Shown one piece after another: positions 8,784 to 17,050 of a DNA stretch of 64,000 bases. The position numbers and the translations under genes are program-made. Positions within the stretch are counted from its first letter, which is position 1. Each line of letters starts with the position of its first letter. The stretch is from AP-15 sp963762575 (lineage in GTDB: Bacteria > Pseudomonadota > Alphaproteobacteria > ATCC43930 > CGMCC-115725): positions 372,001 through 436,000 of the forward strand of contig CAVXLL010000017.1 in the NCBI GenBank assembly GCA_963762575.1, given 5' to 3'. The notes under the pieces were generated by a model that saw only the letters and a list, made by a program, of their open reading frames with translations, did not search any database and was not told the origin of the DNA.

Positions 8784-9362
8784 CTACGATTTTCCAGAAA
8801 GCACGTTTCGCGTCGTTCGCGCCGGAGTGAACTGACCAACGATTTTCACTCCGATCTGTAAGAGCCACGACCCAACGCACGGGCGCTTTTTTCGCAGTTC
8901 AAGCGATGGCCGAAATTTTTCTATAACAACTTCATTCTGTTCACTTAACCATCCTATGCGTTCCTCAAGTTCTTTCGATGCGTTTGGTTTATCATCGTCC
9001 GACAAATGATTCATCACGTCGTTAAGGCCATTTGCCCTGTAGACGCGCCTCTCAATCTCTTTAAGATATGCCACCAATTTATCATCGAACAAGAATGATG
9101 CCGCACCGATTACTTCAATGAAGGCGCCGATGTCTTCCACAGAAGGCGCTCTCTTCAGTCCGGCAACGATGAGTAGAACCCAGCTTACACCTTGGAAGAC
9201 GCCATATTTTCTGTCATAAGTGTCGTGCTGGAGTTTTACCCGTGCGAGGTGCATCTGTTGGAATGCAATCCATGCACCGACAGTGCCGATTACTCCCGCG
9301 AGCAAAGGTGGACCGAGAGCTTGACCGTACTGTACCCATAACAGCAATTGACTTTGTGACAT
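8784..9362 (-). CDS. Hypothetical protein with one N-terminal membrane helix
   Basis: Reads 192 residues from the ATG at 9362; an in-frame ATG at 9374 is possible. A hydrophobic helix at about residues 14-34 (LGPPLLAGVIGTVGAWIAF) is followed by a charged helical cytoplasmic part, with LKEIERRVYRANGLND and KELEERIGWLSEQNEV. No catalytic motif is visible. Lower GC than the flanks, like the interrupted gene next to it. It ends 4 bp after the end of that interrupted gene on the other strand and lies between the two IS1595 copies. Confidence 0.6.
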   Translation of the reverse strand: MSQSQLLLWVQYGQALGPPLLAGVIGTVGAWIAFQQMHLARVKLQHDTYDRKYGVFQGVSWVLLIVAGLKRAPSVEDIGAFIEVIGAASFLFDDKLVAYLKEIERRVYRANGLNDVMNHLSDDDKPNASKELEERIGWLSEQNEVVIEKFRPSLELRKKRPCVGSWLLQIGVKIVGQFTPARTTRNVLSGKS

Positions 9363-9514
9363 ACGCCGTTCCAAACTTCACCAACCACGATGCGCCTTGC
9401 CGCCGTGTTGTTAACCGAAACGGCTAAATTTTCCATAACCGTCCACTCTGCGGCTTTGCAGCCCCGCACTGACTGTGCAACAACACAAGATGTAGAGAAT
9501 GAGGCTAAAAATCA

Positions 9515-9736
9515 TCATTTCTGGGCGAAGACGTATTTTCGATGATAGGTTAAAAAGCTCCGTTCCTTGTCGGTAAGCTCTCTCCGCAGCCGCTGCGTAT
9601 TGCGTACCCCGAGCTGATCTAGCTCATTCTGCTTCTGCGCCGTCAGTTCCGGAGCGAGGGTCATGCCGCCGTTCTCGTCGAACGTTATCAGGCCCTTGTT
9701 AAAAAGCGCATCGAGGGTGGCAAGAATGGCAGACCG
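9515..9736 (-). pseudogene. C-terminal fragment of an HNH-endonuclease-like protein
   Basis: An open frame on the minus strand reads RSAILATLDALFNKGLI, then TFDENGGMTLAPELTA, TQRLRRELTDKERSFLTYHR and a TGA at 9515-9517. This pattern (FDxGLITFD, a Leu-Arg rich stretch, then a final LxYHRxxVF) is typical of the C-terminus of HNH-domain endonucleases of the restriction type. The catalytic HNH part is absent: upstream the sequence runs into the end of the glycine-rich secreted gene. The assignment is from memory of the family and is moderate. Confidence 0.45.
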
Positions 9737-10419
9737 GTTTCGGGGCTAAGCCGCTCCTCGTCAGTAGATAATTTCCACGGTTTCGCATGCGATGCACGGA
9801 TTGCGTCGAGTAGTAGCGCCGGTTGTAAGCGTCCCAGCAAGTATAGTAGCATGGCGACGTGTTATAGTAATAGGTCGTTGACGACCTGTTGTCCGAGGCG
9901 GCTGCCGCTCCTACCGCGGTTCCGGTAGCGGCGCCGGCCGCATATGCGCCCCAGTAGCGTCCGTTACGATAGTATCCATCACTATAGGTATTTGCCACCG
10001 TATCCTTTACCATAGCCTCCGCCGCCATATCCGCCGTTGCCATAGGCATTGACATTGCCGTAGTTCAAGGTGTTGCGGGCGGCATTGACATTACCGGAAT
10101 TCAACGGGCCGGCCGCGATATTACCGGAGGCATTTCCCGCGGGGCCGGGCGCCGCGATATCGCCGCCAGGGCCGCCGCCCCCCGGCAGACCTGGCAGGCC
10201 ACCGCCCCCCGGCAGACCTGGCAGGCCACCGCCCGGGAGACCCGGTGGGCCGCCGCCCGGGAAACCCGCCAGACCACCGCCCATCGGAAGGCCGGGTAAA
10301 CCGCCGCCCATTGGGGGGCCGCCGGGCGGAGGACCCGGTGGGCCAAAGGCGAACGCGTCCGAGCTTGCGGCCGTTAGTGCGAGAAGACCAACAAAGGTTG
10401 ATTTCAGATGATTCATCAC
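9699..10419 (-). pseudogene. Gly/Pro-rich secreted protein, copy A, frameshifted
   Basis: Starts at the ATG at 10419 with a signal peptide (LKSTFVGLLALTAASSDAFA) followed by PGG/LPG-rich repeats and a GNVNA/GYGG-rich part. The first frame stops at 9982 after KGYGGKYL, but a neighbouring frame continues with the conserved tail GRYWGAYAAGAATG and YYTCWDAYNRRYYS, exactly as in the intact paralogue at 15232-15966. One frameshift near 9990 therefore splits it, and its last residues run into a foreign fragment. Function unknown. The protein would be exported and of low complexity. Confidence 0.7.
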
Positions 10420-10460
10420 TTGCTCCTTATCTCTCTCCGGCGTTCTCCGGGGCCTTGTAT

Positions 10461-10477
10461 TGCACCATTAGATGCAC
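10461..10477. promoter_or_regulatory. TGCAC half-sites left of IS copy 2
   Basis: TGCAC occurs at 10461-10465 and 10473-10477, 12 bp apart, upstream of the Gly/Pro-rich gene and left of the IS. A TGCAC/GTGCA inverted pair lies on the other side of the IS in front of the TetR gene. This suggests one shared operator region split by the insertion. The role is an inference. Confidence 0.35.
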
Positions 10478-10511
10478 CTATATGTACCATGAAGTGTAAT
10501 GAACTAGAGGA

Positions 10512-10519
10512 TGTAATAG
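10512..10519. repeat. 8-bp target-site duplication of IS copy 2 (left)
   Basis: TGTAATAG at 10512-10519 is repeated perfectly at 11558-11565, directly abutting both ends of the element. Eight bases is the usual duplication length for IS1595-family elements. Confidence 0.9.
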
Positions 10520-11557
10520 AAGGCTTATCCCTCTGCATCCGGGACCACAAAATGTCGTAGCCGCGGAGGTGAGTTCGTGTTAGAACAAATCACGAACATA
10601 ACCGCTTCCGGTGGTCACAATGACCGACTTTCCACGCTCCTTGATCGAGTTCCAACAGCGCTTCGGCAATGAGGCCGCGTGCGCTCAATATCTTGTAGCG
10701 ATGCGCTGGCCCGACGGGTTTGTCTGCCCGGTCTGCGGTGGTGGTAAAGCCTGGCGGCTGCAAACCAAGGCCTGGACCTATGAATGCGCCAGCTGCGGTC
10801 GCCAGACCTCGGTCACCGCCGGAACCATCATGCATCACTCCAAACTGCCACTGACCGCCTGGTTCTGGGCGGCTTATCTGATGGCAACCCACTCCAACGG
10901 CATCTCGGCTCTGCAGCTGCAGCGCCAGCTCGCCTTCGGCTCCTACAAGACGGCGTGGCTGATCTGCGCCAAGCTGCGCAGCAGCATGCTCGCGCCCGGC
11001 CGTAGCTCTCTGGCCGGCCTCGTCGAGGTTGATGAAACCGAAATCGCGTGCCGCAGCAAAAACGACCCGGTCACGGGCGGTGGCGGGCGTAGCCATCAAG
11101 GCAAAATGCTGGTGGTCGGCGCCGTCGAGGTAGAGGCCGGCGGCCTCGGCCCCGGCCGCATCCGCCTGAGCCAGGTCGCCGATTACTCGGCTGCCAGCCT
11201 CCACGCCTTCCTCGCCGCCAACCTCGGCCCCGGTGCCACTGCCAAGACCGATGGCTGGTCCGGATATCCCGGCGCCGCCGGCGTCATCCACCATCCCCAC
11301 GTCGTCGGCAAGATGGCCGCCCATATCGTCCTGCCCTGGGTTCACCGGATCTTCTCCAACCTCAAGGTGTGGGCCCTGGGCGTCTACCACGGGCTGCGTC
11401 GCAAACACCTCCAGTCCTACCTCGATGAATTCGTCTTCCGCTTCAACCGCCGGCGCACCCGGCATGCCGCATTCCGATCCCTCCTCGGCATCGCCGCTGC
11501 GCACCAGCCTCTCCCTTACAATATGTTGATCTCACCGGAAGCAAAGGCATAAGGCTT
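10520..11557 (+). mobile_element. IS1595-type insertion sequence, copy 2
   Basis: 1038-bp element with the same ends as copy 1, flanked by a perfect 8-bp duplication. It sits between the Gly/Pro-rich secreted gene and the divergent TetR gene, so it separates the regulator from its presumed operator region. The transposase reads away from the Gly/Pro-rich gene and towards tetR. The perfect duplication and the identity to copy 1 suggest a recent insertion. Confidence 0.95.
10620..11552 (+). CDS. IS1595-family (ISXO2-like) transposase, copy 2
   Basis: Identical 310-residue protein to that at 7539-8471. It has zinc ribbon Cys pairs, VDET and KTDGWSGY motifs and an intact frame. The ATG at 10620 is used here; a GTG at 10611 is in frame. 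The stop lies 5 bp inside the right end of the element. Confidence 0.93.
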   Translation: MTDFPRSLIEFQQRFGNEAACAQYLVAMRWPDGFVCPVCGGGKAWRLQTKAWTYECASCGRQTSVTAGTIMHHSKLPLTAWFWAAYLMATHSNGISALQLQRQLAFGSYKTAWLICAKLRSSMLAPGRSSLAGLVEVDETEIACRSKNDPVTGGGGRSHQGKMLVVGAVEVEAGGLGPGRIRLSQVADYSAASLHAFLAANLGPGATAKTDGWSGYPGAAGVIHHPHVVGKMAAHIVLPWVHRIFSNLKVWALGVYHGLRRKHLQSYLDEFVFRFNRRRTRHAAFRSLLGIAAAHQPLPYNMLISPEAKA

Positions 11558-11567
11558 TGTAATAGAA

Positions 11568-11583
11568 TGCACTTAATTGTGCA
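11568..11583. promoter_or_regulatory. Inverted repeat in front of tetR
   Basis: TGCAC-TTAATT-GTGCA, 13 bp before the TetR start codon and 10 bp after the IS end. An inverted repeat in this place is typical of an autoregulatory TetR operator. It shares the TGCAC half-site with 10461-10477. Confidence 0.45.
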
Positions 11584-11596
11584 AGAGGGATTCCGA

Positions 11597-12259
11597 ATGA
11601 AAAATCGCAGGGACTCGAACCAGGCTATTCCGAGGGCGCGGCGGAACGGGTCGCGGCAGGCGATCATCGAGGCGGCCGAGCGCCTGTTCCTGAAGCGCGG
11701 CTTCGGCGCTGTCAGCATGGACGAGCTGGCGTCGGCCGCCGGCGTCGCCCGGCGCACGGTCTACAACCAGTTCACCAGTAAGGAGGAAATCTTCCGGGAG
11801 ATGCTGCTCAGGGTGTCGGGTCAGCTCGAGGACGCACTTCCGCCCGGCATCGAAACGCAAGGCGACGTCGAGGAGGTGCTGCGCCTGGTCGCGCACATGA
11901 TTTTGCAGCTCCACAAGCGCCCGGAGTACCTCGGGTTCCTCCGTATGGTGGTGGCCGACTCGCGCCAGTTTCCGTGGATCGCCGAGGAGTTCGCCGCCGT
12001 CATGGAGCCGCAAGCCGAACGGTTCACGCGCTATCTCGCCCATCTGACTGCGATGAAAATCCTGGACTGCCGCAATCCGCTGCTGGCGGCTCACCAGTTC
12101 ATGGGAATGCTCAACGAGCTTTCTCTGTGGCCCTGGATGACGGGTCGCGAAACCGTACCCGTTCCGGACGAAGACATAATCGAAGAGACGATCCGGATGT
12201 TCTTGCAGCATTACCGGCGCCCGCAATCGAAGAGGCGCGGTCATCAAAGTGCAGGATAA
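11597..12259 (+). CDS. TetR/AcrR-family transcriptional regulator
   Basis: One-component repressor of 220 residues. The N-terminal helix-turn-helix is clear: RQAIIEAAERLFLKRGFG, then SMDELASAAGVARRTVYNQF, SKEEIFREML. The C-terminal ligand domain resembles the AefR-like type, often found beside RND efflux genes. The ATG at 11597 is chosen because AGAGGG lies just upstream; an ATG at 11567 overlaps the target duplication of the IS. It probably once controlled the divergent secreted protein/RND genes. The IS now sits about 40 bp upstream and may supply or remove its promoter. Confidence 0.9.
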   Translation: MKNRRDSNQAIPRARRNGSRQAIIEAAERLFLKRGFGAVSMDELASAAGVARRTVYNQFTSKEEIFREMLLRVSGQLEDALPPGIETQGDVEEVLRLVAHMILQLHKRPEYLGFLRMVVADSRQFPWIAEEFAAVMEPQAERFTRYLAHLTAMKILDCRNPLLAAHQFMGMLNELSLWPWMTGRETVPVPDEDIIEETIRMFLQHYRRPQSKRRGHQSAG

Positions 12260-12260
12260 C

Positions 12261-12657
12261 TCAGCGTCGATGTAAACTTTCGGCTCTGCCTTTCTCAGCC
12301 ACATGGGGGTGAGTTCCTGCACGGCCCGGGTCGCGGATTCCACCGATTGCTGCGAAGAACTGATCCCAGCTGCCGTCAATGGCCGATTCCATGGCGGCCG
12401 CCGAGCCGCTCAGCATCGACAGCAGCGACACGCAGCCTGTCCAACCTGTCTGATGACTGGCGCCAATGCCGGCGCCACTGTCCCCGTGGAAGTATTCATA
12501 AAACAGAACGAGAGTCGCGCCAGTGTGGGTCGCTTTGAACTTCTCGATGCCGCCATAGAGCGGACGCTTGCCGTCCGGTCCGCGATGAAAAATAGTAAAA
12601 TCCGGCGGGCTATTCCAGATTTCATGGATGAGCCGGCATGCTTCGCGTAAGAATCAC
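12261..12657 (-). pseudogene. C-terminal remnant of a GH63/MGH1-type glycoside hydrolase
   Basis: An uninterrupted minus-strand frame, closed upstream by a TGA, reads REACRLIHEIWNSPPDF, RPLYGGIEKFKATHT, LVLFYEYFHGDSGAGIGASH and QTGWTGCV. This is the signature C-terminus of the GH63-like (alpha,alpha six-barrel) glycosidases found in many bacteria. The rest of the enzyme, several hundred residues, is missing, and the last 50 codons after WTG look unrelated. There is no start codon or upstream domain, so it is a fossil fragment. Confidence 0.65.
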
Positions 12658-12690
12658 GTTCACAGATGTATTGGTTAGCAACCCCGCCCG

Positions 12691-13152
12691 TTATACGACT
12701 GTTCGGTGCAGGTTGTCCAAGTCGGCCCGGCAAATCGAGCTGAATGCCAACAGCGGATCCTCGATGCTGTTGGACAACGCCTGTTTCGCGAGCTGCCGGA
12801 GCTCGATACTCGGCTTCAGCATGATCTCGACGATGGTTCTGAGCGCCGCCTCCGCTCCTTCGACCACATCAGGCGGGGCAAAGAGCCTCATTCGGTTGAT
12901 GAGCCCGATCAGGCGCTGCTCATCGCCGCTCAGCAAGATCTCGTCGCGGGTATAGGCCTTCAGCAGCAAGCTCGACGCACTCATCACGAAATCGGCATAA
13001 ACGGTTTCTCGTTTCGCGATCTCAGACGCGACGCGCTGAAGACGATCTTGAGAGCGTTGCGAGTAAATGGTGCCGAGCAGGGAGGCACCACCTCCTACAA
13101 GGGCCCCTAAGAGCACCGAAACCGGGCCCAGGAGAGCTGGATCAATGTGCAT
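12691..13152 (-). CDS. Hypothetical protein with N-terminal membrane helix
   Basis: Protein of 153 residues. An N-terminal helix (VSVLLGALVGGGASLLGTIY) is followed by a soluble helical domain with KRETVYADFVMSASSLLL and a long amphipathic stretch to the end. Proteins of this plan (short membrane anchor plus ERxxxYxDFIxxAS motif) are common and uncharacterised in proteobacteria. The start ATG is at 13152. It lies between the glycosidase fragment and the broken antiporter, all on the minus strand. Confidence 0.65.
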   Translation of the reverse strand: MHIDPALLGPVSVLLGALVGGGASLLGTIYSQRSQDRLQRVASEIAKRETVYADFVMSASSLLLKAYTRDEILLSGDEQRLIGLINRMRLFAPPDVVEGAEAALRTIVEIMLKPSIELRQLAKQALSNSIEDPLLAFSSICRADLDNLHRTVV

Positions 13153-13221
13153 GTCCCCTCCAAAAGCCGGGCAGAGATTTGGCCCAAAATTGGAGCGGAG
13201 AGCCCTCTCCGGCAGTACCGT

Positions 13222-14491
13222 TCAAGGCACGATCGCAAAGAACAGGAAGGCTGCCAGGATCACCAGGTGCACGGCGCCCTGGAGCACCGTGGTGCGCCCG
13301 GCGGCTAGCGTCATCACGGCAGCAACAGCGTGAGGGCGAGCAGCACCTCCTCCTTCGATCCCAATCCGAGCGTCAGAGGCGTGCCGAGCACGATCGAGAC
13401 GGCGGCGACGGCCGGGATGGTCAGGCCGATGGTGGCAAGCGCCGAGCCGAGCGCCAGGTTCATGGCGGTTTGCAGGCGGTTGGCGCGGGCGGCCCGCAGC
13501 GCGGCTAGCCCTTCCGGCATCAGCACCGCCGCGGCGATCACAATCCCCACCACCGCCTTCGGTGTCCCCAGCGCAGCTATCGCCTCATCTACCGCGGTGT
13601 CAGCGCCTTGGCCAAGCCCACTACCGCCACGAGGGAGATCAACAGCAGCGCGAGGCTGGCGAGCGCCACGGCGCCGGACGGTGGCGGCGCATGCGCCTCC
13701 TCGTCCGCGGCCAGACCCGTCTCGGGATCTGGCAGGAAATAGCCACGGTGCCGCACCGTCTGCACAAAGATAAAGACGCCGTAGAGCACCAGCGAGACCG
13801 TGCCAGCGAAGACCAGCTGTGACGGGCTGTAGGCCGGCCCCGCCGCGGTAGTGGTGAAATTGGGCAGCACCAGCGAAAGCGTCACCAGGGCCGCCAGCAC
13901 GGCGAGCGCTGCGCTCGCACCCTTGACCTGGAACTCCTGCTCACGGTGCAGCACGCCGCCCAATAGCAGGCCGAGGCCGACCAGGCCGTTGAGGATGATC
14001 ATAACGGTGGCGAAGGCTGCGTCGCGCGCCAGCGCCTCGCTGCCTGCCTTGCCGGCGAGCATCACGGAGACGATCAGCGCCACCTCGATGACTGTGACGG
14101 CAAGGGCGAGCACGAGGGTGCCGAAGGGCTCGCCCACCCGGTGCGCCACCACCTCGGCGTGCCAGACGGCCGCGAACACCGTGGCGATCAGCACGACCAC
14201 CTCCGCGGCGACCCCGGCTGCGCCGCCCGCCCCGCCCACGAATGTCGCCACCAGTAGGCCCCAGGCTAAGAGCGGCCACATCCAGGCCCACCATGGCATC
14301 CGCCCCATCATGCCTGCGCCGCTCCTTCCTCCGTTGGGCGGCTGCGGCGGAGCCGGTGGGCCGCCGCCGATTGGGGGGCGCGGTAGACGACTGCCGAGCG
14401 AAGGATCCGGCGGGCCAAAGGCGATTGCGTCCGAGACTGCTGCTGTTGACGCGAGAAGGCCGACAAAGGTCAATTTCAGTTGTTTCATCAC
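13222..14491 (-). pseudogene. ChaA-type calcium/proton antiporter fused to a secreted-protein leader, with two frameshifts
   Basis: From the ATG at 14491 the first 60 residues are the signal peptide and PPIGGG/PAPPQPP segment of the Gly/Pro-rich secreted family. The frame then runs without a break into an antiporter beginning at MPWWAWMWPLLAWGLL, with many membrane helices and the motif GEPFGTLVLALAVTVIEVAL. The frame is lost near 13590, resumes as VDEAIAALGTPKAVVGIVIA, is lost again near 13320 and ends at 13222 with HLVILAAFLFFAIVP. ChaA exchanges Ca2+/Na+/K+ for protons across the inner membrane. As read, only a truncated fusion of 300 residues would be made. Confidence 0.75.
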
Positions 14492-14514
14492 TTGCTCGTT
14501 GTTTCGGCGCCGGC

Positions 14515-14663
14515 AACTGTACGACCGTGGCGGCAGGTGTGCCGGGCATGACCTCGGCCTGTTCAGTCACGGTGGCCGCCGTCCCGGCGCCAGGACAATC
14601 GGATTATTCCTGGCCATCGACAGTGGCGATATGGCTCATGGGTACGCTCCACCCGTTCGGCAG
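14515..14663 (-). pseudogene. Fragment of an RND efflux pump
   Basis: Short minus-strand stretch reading LPNGWSVPMSHIATVDGQE, then after shifts TEQAEVMPGTPAATVVQ. This matches, piece by piece, the segment LPNGKSVPLSQIASVDYGQE ... ADTVPGTQAATVAQ of the larger RND fragment at 16054-17050. It is therefore a second, more decayed copy of the same part of an RND pump. It lies directly upstream of a secreted-protein leader, as the larger copy does. Confidence 0.7.
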
Positions 14664-15043
14664 CTCGCGGCGGAGGCGTTTAGCGATAATGGGTCAGAAC
14701 GTGTCTGCTCAACTAGCCCGGCTCCGGTCAATGCGCCGCTGGCCACCGCCCGTTCGATTTCGTCGATCGCGTCAACCTTGGCAGAGACTTCTGGCCCGAC
14801 AAGCTCGCGCCAGTGTTCTACAGGTTCAACCCAGAAATAGCCGATCCTGCCGCTCATCAGAAGCAATCTGAACAGTGGGCGCGGATCTTCTTTAAACGGT
14901 GTAGTCGACGAACGCGCGTCAAACCATTGCAGTAAGCCAAACTTTTGCAATGCGTCGAGATCGGCACCCTTGCACTCAGCGTACAAGCGGCGGGCCCGTG
15001 ACAGCCGCGCCAAGAGATGGATTTCCTTATCGGTCAATTCCAT
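14636..15043 (-). CDS. Hypothetical protein, possibly with a scrambled C-terminus
   Basis: Protein of 135 residues starting at the ATG at 15043. The body (DKEIHLLARLSRARRLYAE, ALQKFGLLQWF, PLFRLLLMSGRIGYFWVEP) looks like real coding sequence, helical and charged. The last ten or so codons overlap the RND fragment in another frame, so the natural C-terminus was probably lost at that junction. I do not recognise the family. Confidence 0.5.
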   Translation of the reverse strand: MELTDKEIHLLARLSRARRLYAECKGADLDALQKFGLLQWFDARSSTTPFKEDPRPLFRLLLMSGRIGYFWVEPVEHWRELVGPEVSAKVDAIDEIERAVASGALTGAGLVEQTRSDPLSLNASAASCRTGGAYP

Positions 15044-15132
15044 AGTCTAACTCCTGCAAGGCGTCCTCGCGAATTTTCACGAGTTGAGTCGGTTGATCAA
15101 AGAAGGACCCCAAGGATGCGGCGTGGATCGTT

Positions 15133-15161
15133 CTGCTCACGGCCAATATGGCCGTGAGCAG
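15133..15161. repeat. Perfect 13-bp inverted repeat
   Basis: CTGCTCACGGCCA and its exact complement are separated by ATA. The hairpin would be strong, but no run of T follows on either strand, so a simple intrinsic terminator is not shown. It lies 70 bp beyond the end of the intact Gly/Pro-rich gene and about 90 bp before the start of the hypothetical gene at 15043. Confidence 0.6.
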
Positions 15162-15231
15162 CGCTGGCGATCGTGACATGACGGCGCGATACGACAGACC
15201 CACAGCCCGCCGCCACAGCGAAGGCCCGTCA

Positions 15232-15966
15232 TTACTGGGAGCATGAAACCGTCGAGGAGTAGTAACGCCGGTTATAAGCGTCCCAGCAAGTATAGTAGTA
15301 TGGCGAGGTGTTATAGTAATTGGTCGTTGACGACCCGTTGTTCGAGGCGGCTGACGATCCTACTGCGGCTCCGGTAGCGGCGCCGGCCGCATATGCGCCC
15401 CAGTAGGATCGGTTACCATAGGATCCGTTGCCATAGGATCCGTTGCCATAGGATCCGTTGCCATAGGATCCGTTGCCATAGGATCCGTTGCCATAGGATC
15501 CGCTGCCATATCCTTTACCATAGTTTCCGCTGGCATAGTTGTTGACGGAGTTGCCGCCATAGTTATTCCCGGAGCCGGAGACATTTGCCGCGGAGCCGCG
15601 TGCCGCAACATTCCCGGAGGCATTTCCCGCGGGACCTGCCGCGACATTCCCGTTTCCCGCGGGGCCGGGTGCCGCGATATTGCCACCAGGTCCGCCGCCG
15701 CCCCCCGGGAGACCTGGCAGGCCACCGCCCGGGAAACCCGGTGGGCCGCCGCCCGGGAAACCCGCCAGACCACCACCGCCCATCGGGAGGCCGGGTAAAC
15801 CGCCGCCCATCGGGGGGCCGCCCATCGGGGGGCCGCCCATCGGGGGACCGCCCATCGGGGGGCCGCCCATCGGAGGAGGTCCCGGTGGGCCCTGGGCGAA
15901 TGCGCCCGATGTTGCGGCCGTCAATACGAGAAGACCGACAAAGGTCAATTTCAGATGCTTCATCAC
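15232..15966 (-). CDS. Gly/Pro-rich secreted protein, copy B, intact
   Basis: Protein of 244 residues starting at the ATG at 15966, preceded by a good ribosome site (AGGAGC). Signal peptide: MKHLKLTFVGLLVLTAATSG, cleavage near AFA. It continues with GGPPM repeats, LPGLPMGGG/FPGGGPP segments, a Gly-Asn part, about seven YGNGS units, then GAYAAGAATGAAVGSS and a Cys-bearing tail, YYTCWDAYNRRYYS. It is exported and of low complexity; a surface or matrix role is only a guess. Copies A (9699-10419) and the leader fused to ChaA (14491) are relatives. An RND pump remnant lies immediately upstream. Confidence 0.75.
   Translation of the reverse strand: MMKHLKLTFVGLLVLTAATSGAFAQGPPGPPPMGGPPMGGPPMGGPPMGGPPMGGGLPGLPMGGGGLAGFPGGGPPGFPGGGLPGLPGGGGGPGGNIAAPGPAGNGNVAAGPAGNASGNVAARGSAANVSGSGNNYGGNSVNNYASGNYGKGYGSGSYGNGSYGNGSYGNGSYGNGSYGNGSYGNRSYWGAYAAGAATGAAVGSSAASNNGSSTTNYYNTSPYYYTCWDAYNRRYYSSTVSCSQ
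15406..15510. repeat. Tandem 15-bp repeat inside the Gly/Pro-rich gene
   Basis: Five perfect units GGATCCGTTGCCATA (15421-15495) are flanked by one degenerate unit on each side. Each unit encodes YGNGS on the minus strand. A second 15-bp array near 15805-15875 encodes GGPPM. Multiples of 15 bp keep the frame, so unit number can vary without breaking the gene. Confidence 0.9.
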
Positions 15967-16053
15967 GTGCTCCTTTTTGTCCGGCGCAACGGGCTCACCC
16001 AGCTCGCATCTTTGTCGCGCCGGCCGGTTGGAAGGTGAGCTGGGAACCCCGCT

Positions 16054-17050
16054 TCAGGTCAGGGGCTGAGCTATGGCGGTCTGCGGCAGATCCGTTGTCT
16101 GGCTCGAGGCCGGCTGAGGTCTCTTGATCCGGTGCCAGATCACGTAGAGCGCCGGTAGGAAGATCAGGGTCAGCAATGTCGCGACCGCCAGGCCGCCCAT
16201 GATCGCGTAGGCCATCGGGCCCCAGAAGACGGTGGGCGCGATCGGGACCATGCCGAGGATGGCGGCTGCTGCGGTGAGCAGGATCGGGCGGAAGCGGTGG
16301 GCGCTAGCCTCGATGACTGCATCCCAGGGATGGCGGCCGTGCGCCTTTTCCGTCTCGATCTGGTCGATCAGCACCACCGAGTTGCGGATGATCATTCCGG
16401 TGAGGGCGAGGACGCCGAGCAGCGCCACGAAGCCCAAGGGTTTGTCCGCAAGGAGCAGGGCCGCGACGACCCCGATGAGGCCCAGTGGCGCCACGCTGAG
16501 CACCAGAAACAACTGGCTGAAGCTCTGGAGCTGGATCATCAGCACCGTGAGGATCAGTATCAGCATCAATGGCAGAGCGGCGATGACCGACGCCTGTGCC
16601 TTGGCGCTCTCCTCAACGGTGCCGCCAACCGCGATATGGTACCCGCTCGGCAGGTTGGCGCTCAGTGCCGCGATCTTCGGCGCCAGCGCCTGCGCGACGG
16701 TGGCGGCTTGCGTGCCAGGCACGGTATCAGCCTGCACCGTCACTGTGGGAAGCCGATCCCGGCGCCAGAGAATGGGATATTCCTGCCCGTAGTCGACAGA
16801 CGCGATCTGGCTCAGCGGAACGGACTTCCCGTTCGGCAGCGCTACCTGCATTGCACGGATCGTCGACAGCGACATCCGCCCGGACCAGTACATCGACGAG
16901 ATAGATCCCGCTGCGTACCTGGGTGGCTGTGATGCCGGATGAGACCGTGTTCACGGCCGTGGCCAGCTGTTGCGAGCTCAGCCCCAGGAGGCGGGCCTGG
17001 TCCTGGTCGACCTGGATCCTGAGGGTGCGCGCCGGCTCCATCCAGAGGCC
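16054..17050 (-). pseudogene. RND efflux transporter, C-terminal part only
   Basis: Begins at a junction near 17050 with MEPARTLRIQVDQDQARLLGL, a mid-protein segment of RND pumps. A frame change near 16885 follows, and then about 270 residues of the C-terminal half: LPNGKSVPLSQIASVDYGQE, then the membrane helices VIAALPLMLILILTVLMIQ and FVALLGVLALTGMIIRNSV (the conserved RND D/IRNSVVLIDQI motif), ending at 16054. The N-terminal half with the first transmembrane helix and docking domain is absent, so no pump can be made. The break point joins it head-on to an ATPase regulator fragment. Confidence 0.85.

Noticed and set aside
7534..11557. Composite transposon made by the two IS1595 copies
   Set aside because: Copy 2 has its own 8-bp duplication on both sides and copy 1 sits inside a gene that resumes behind it, so the copies moved separately.
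15406..15510. Regular 15-bp repeats that might be taken for a CRISPR array
   Set aside because: The units are adjacent without spacers, keep the reading frame and code for YGNGS in a secreted protein. No cas gene is present.
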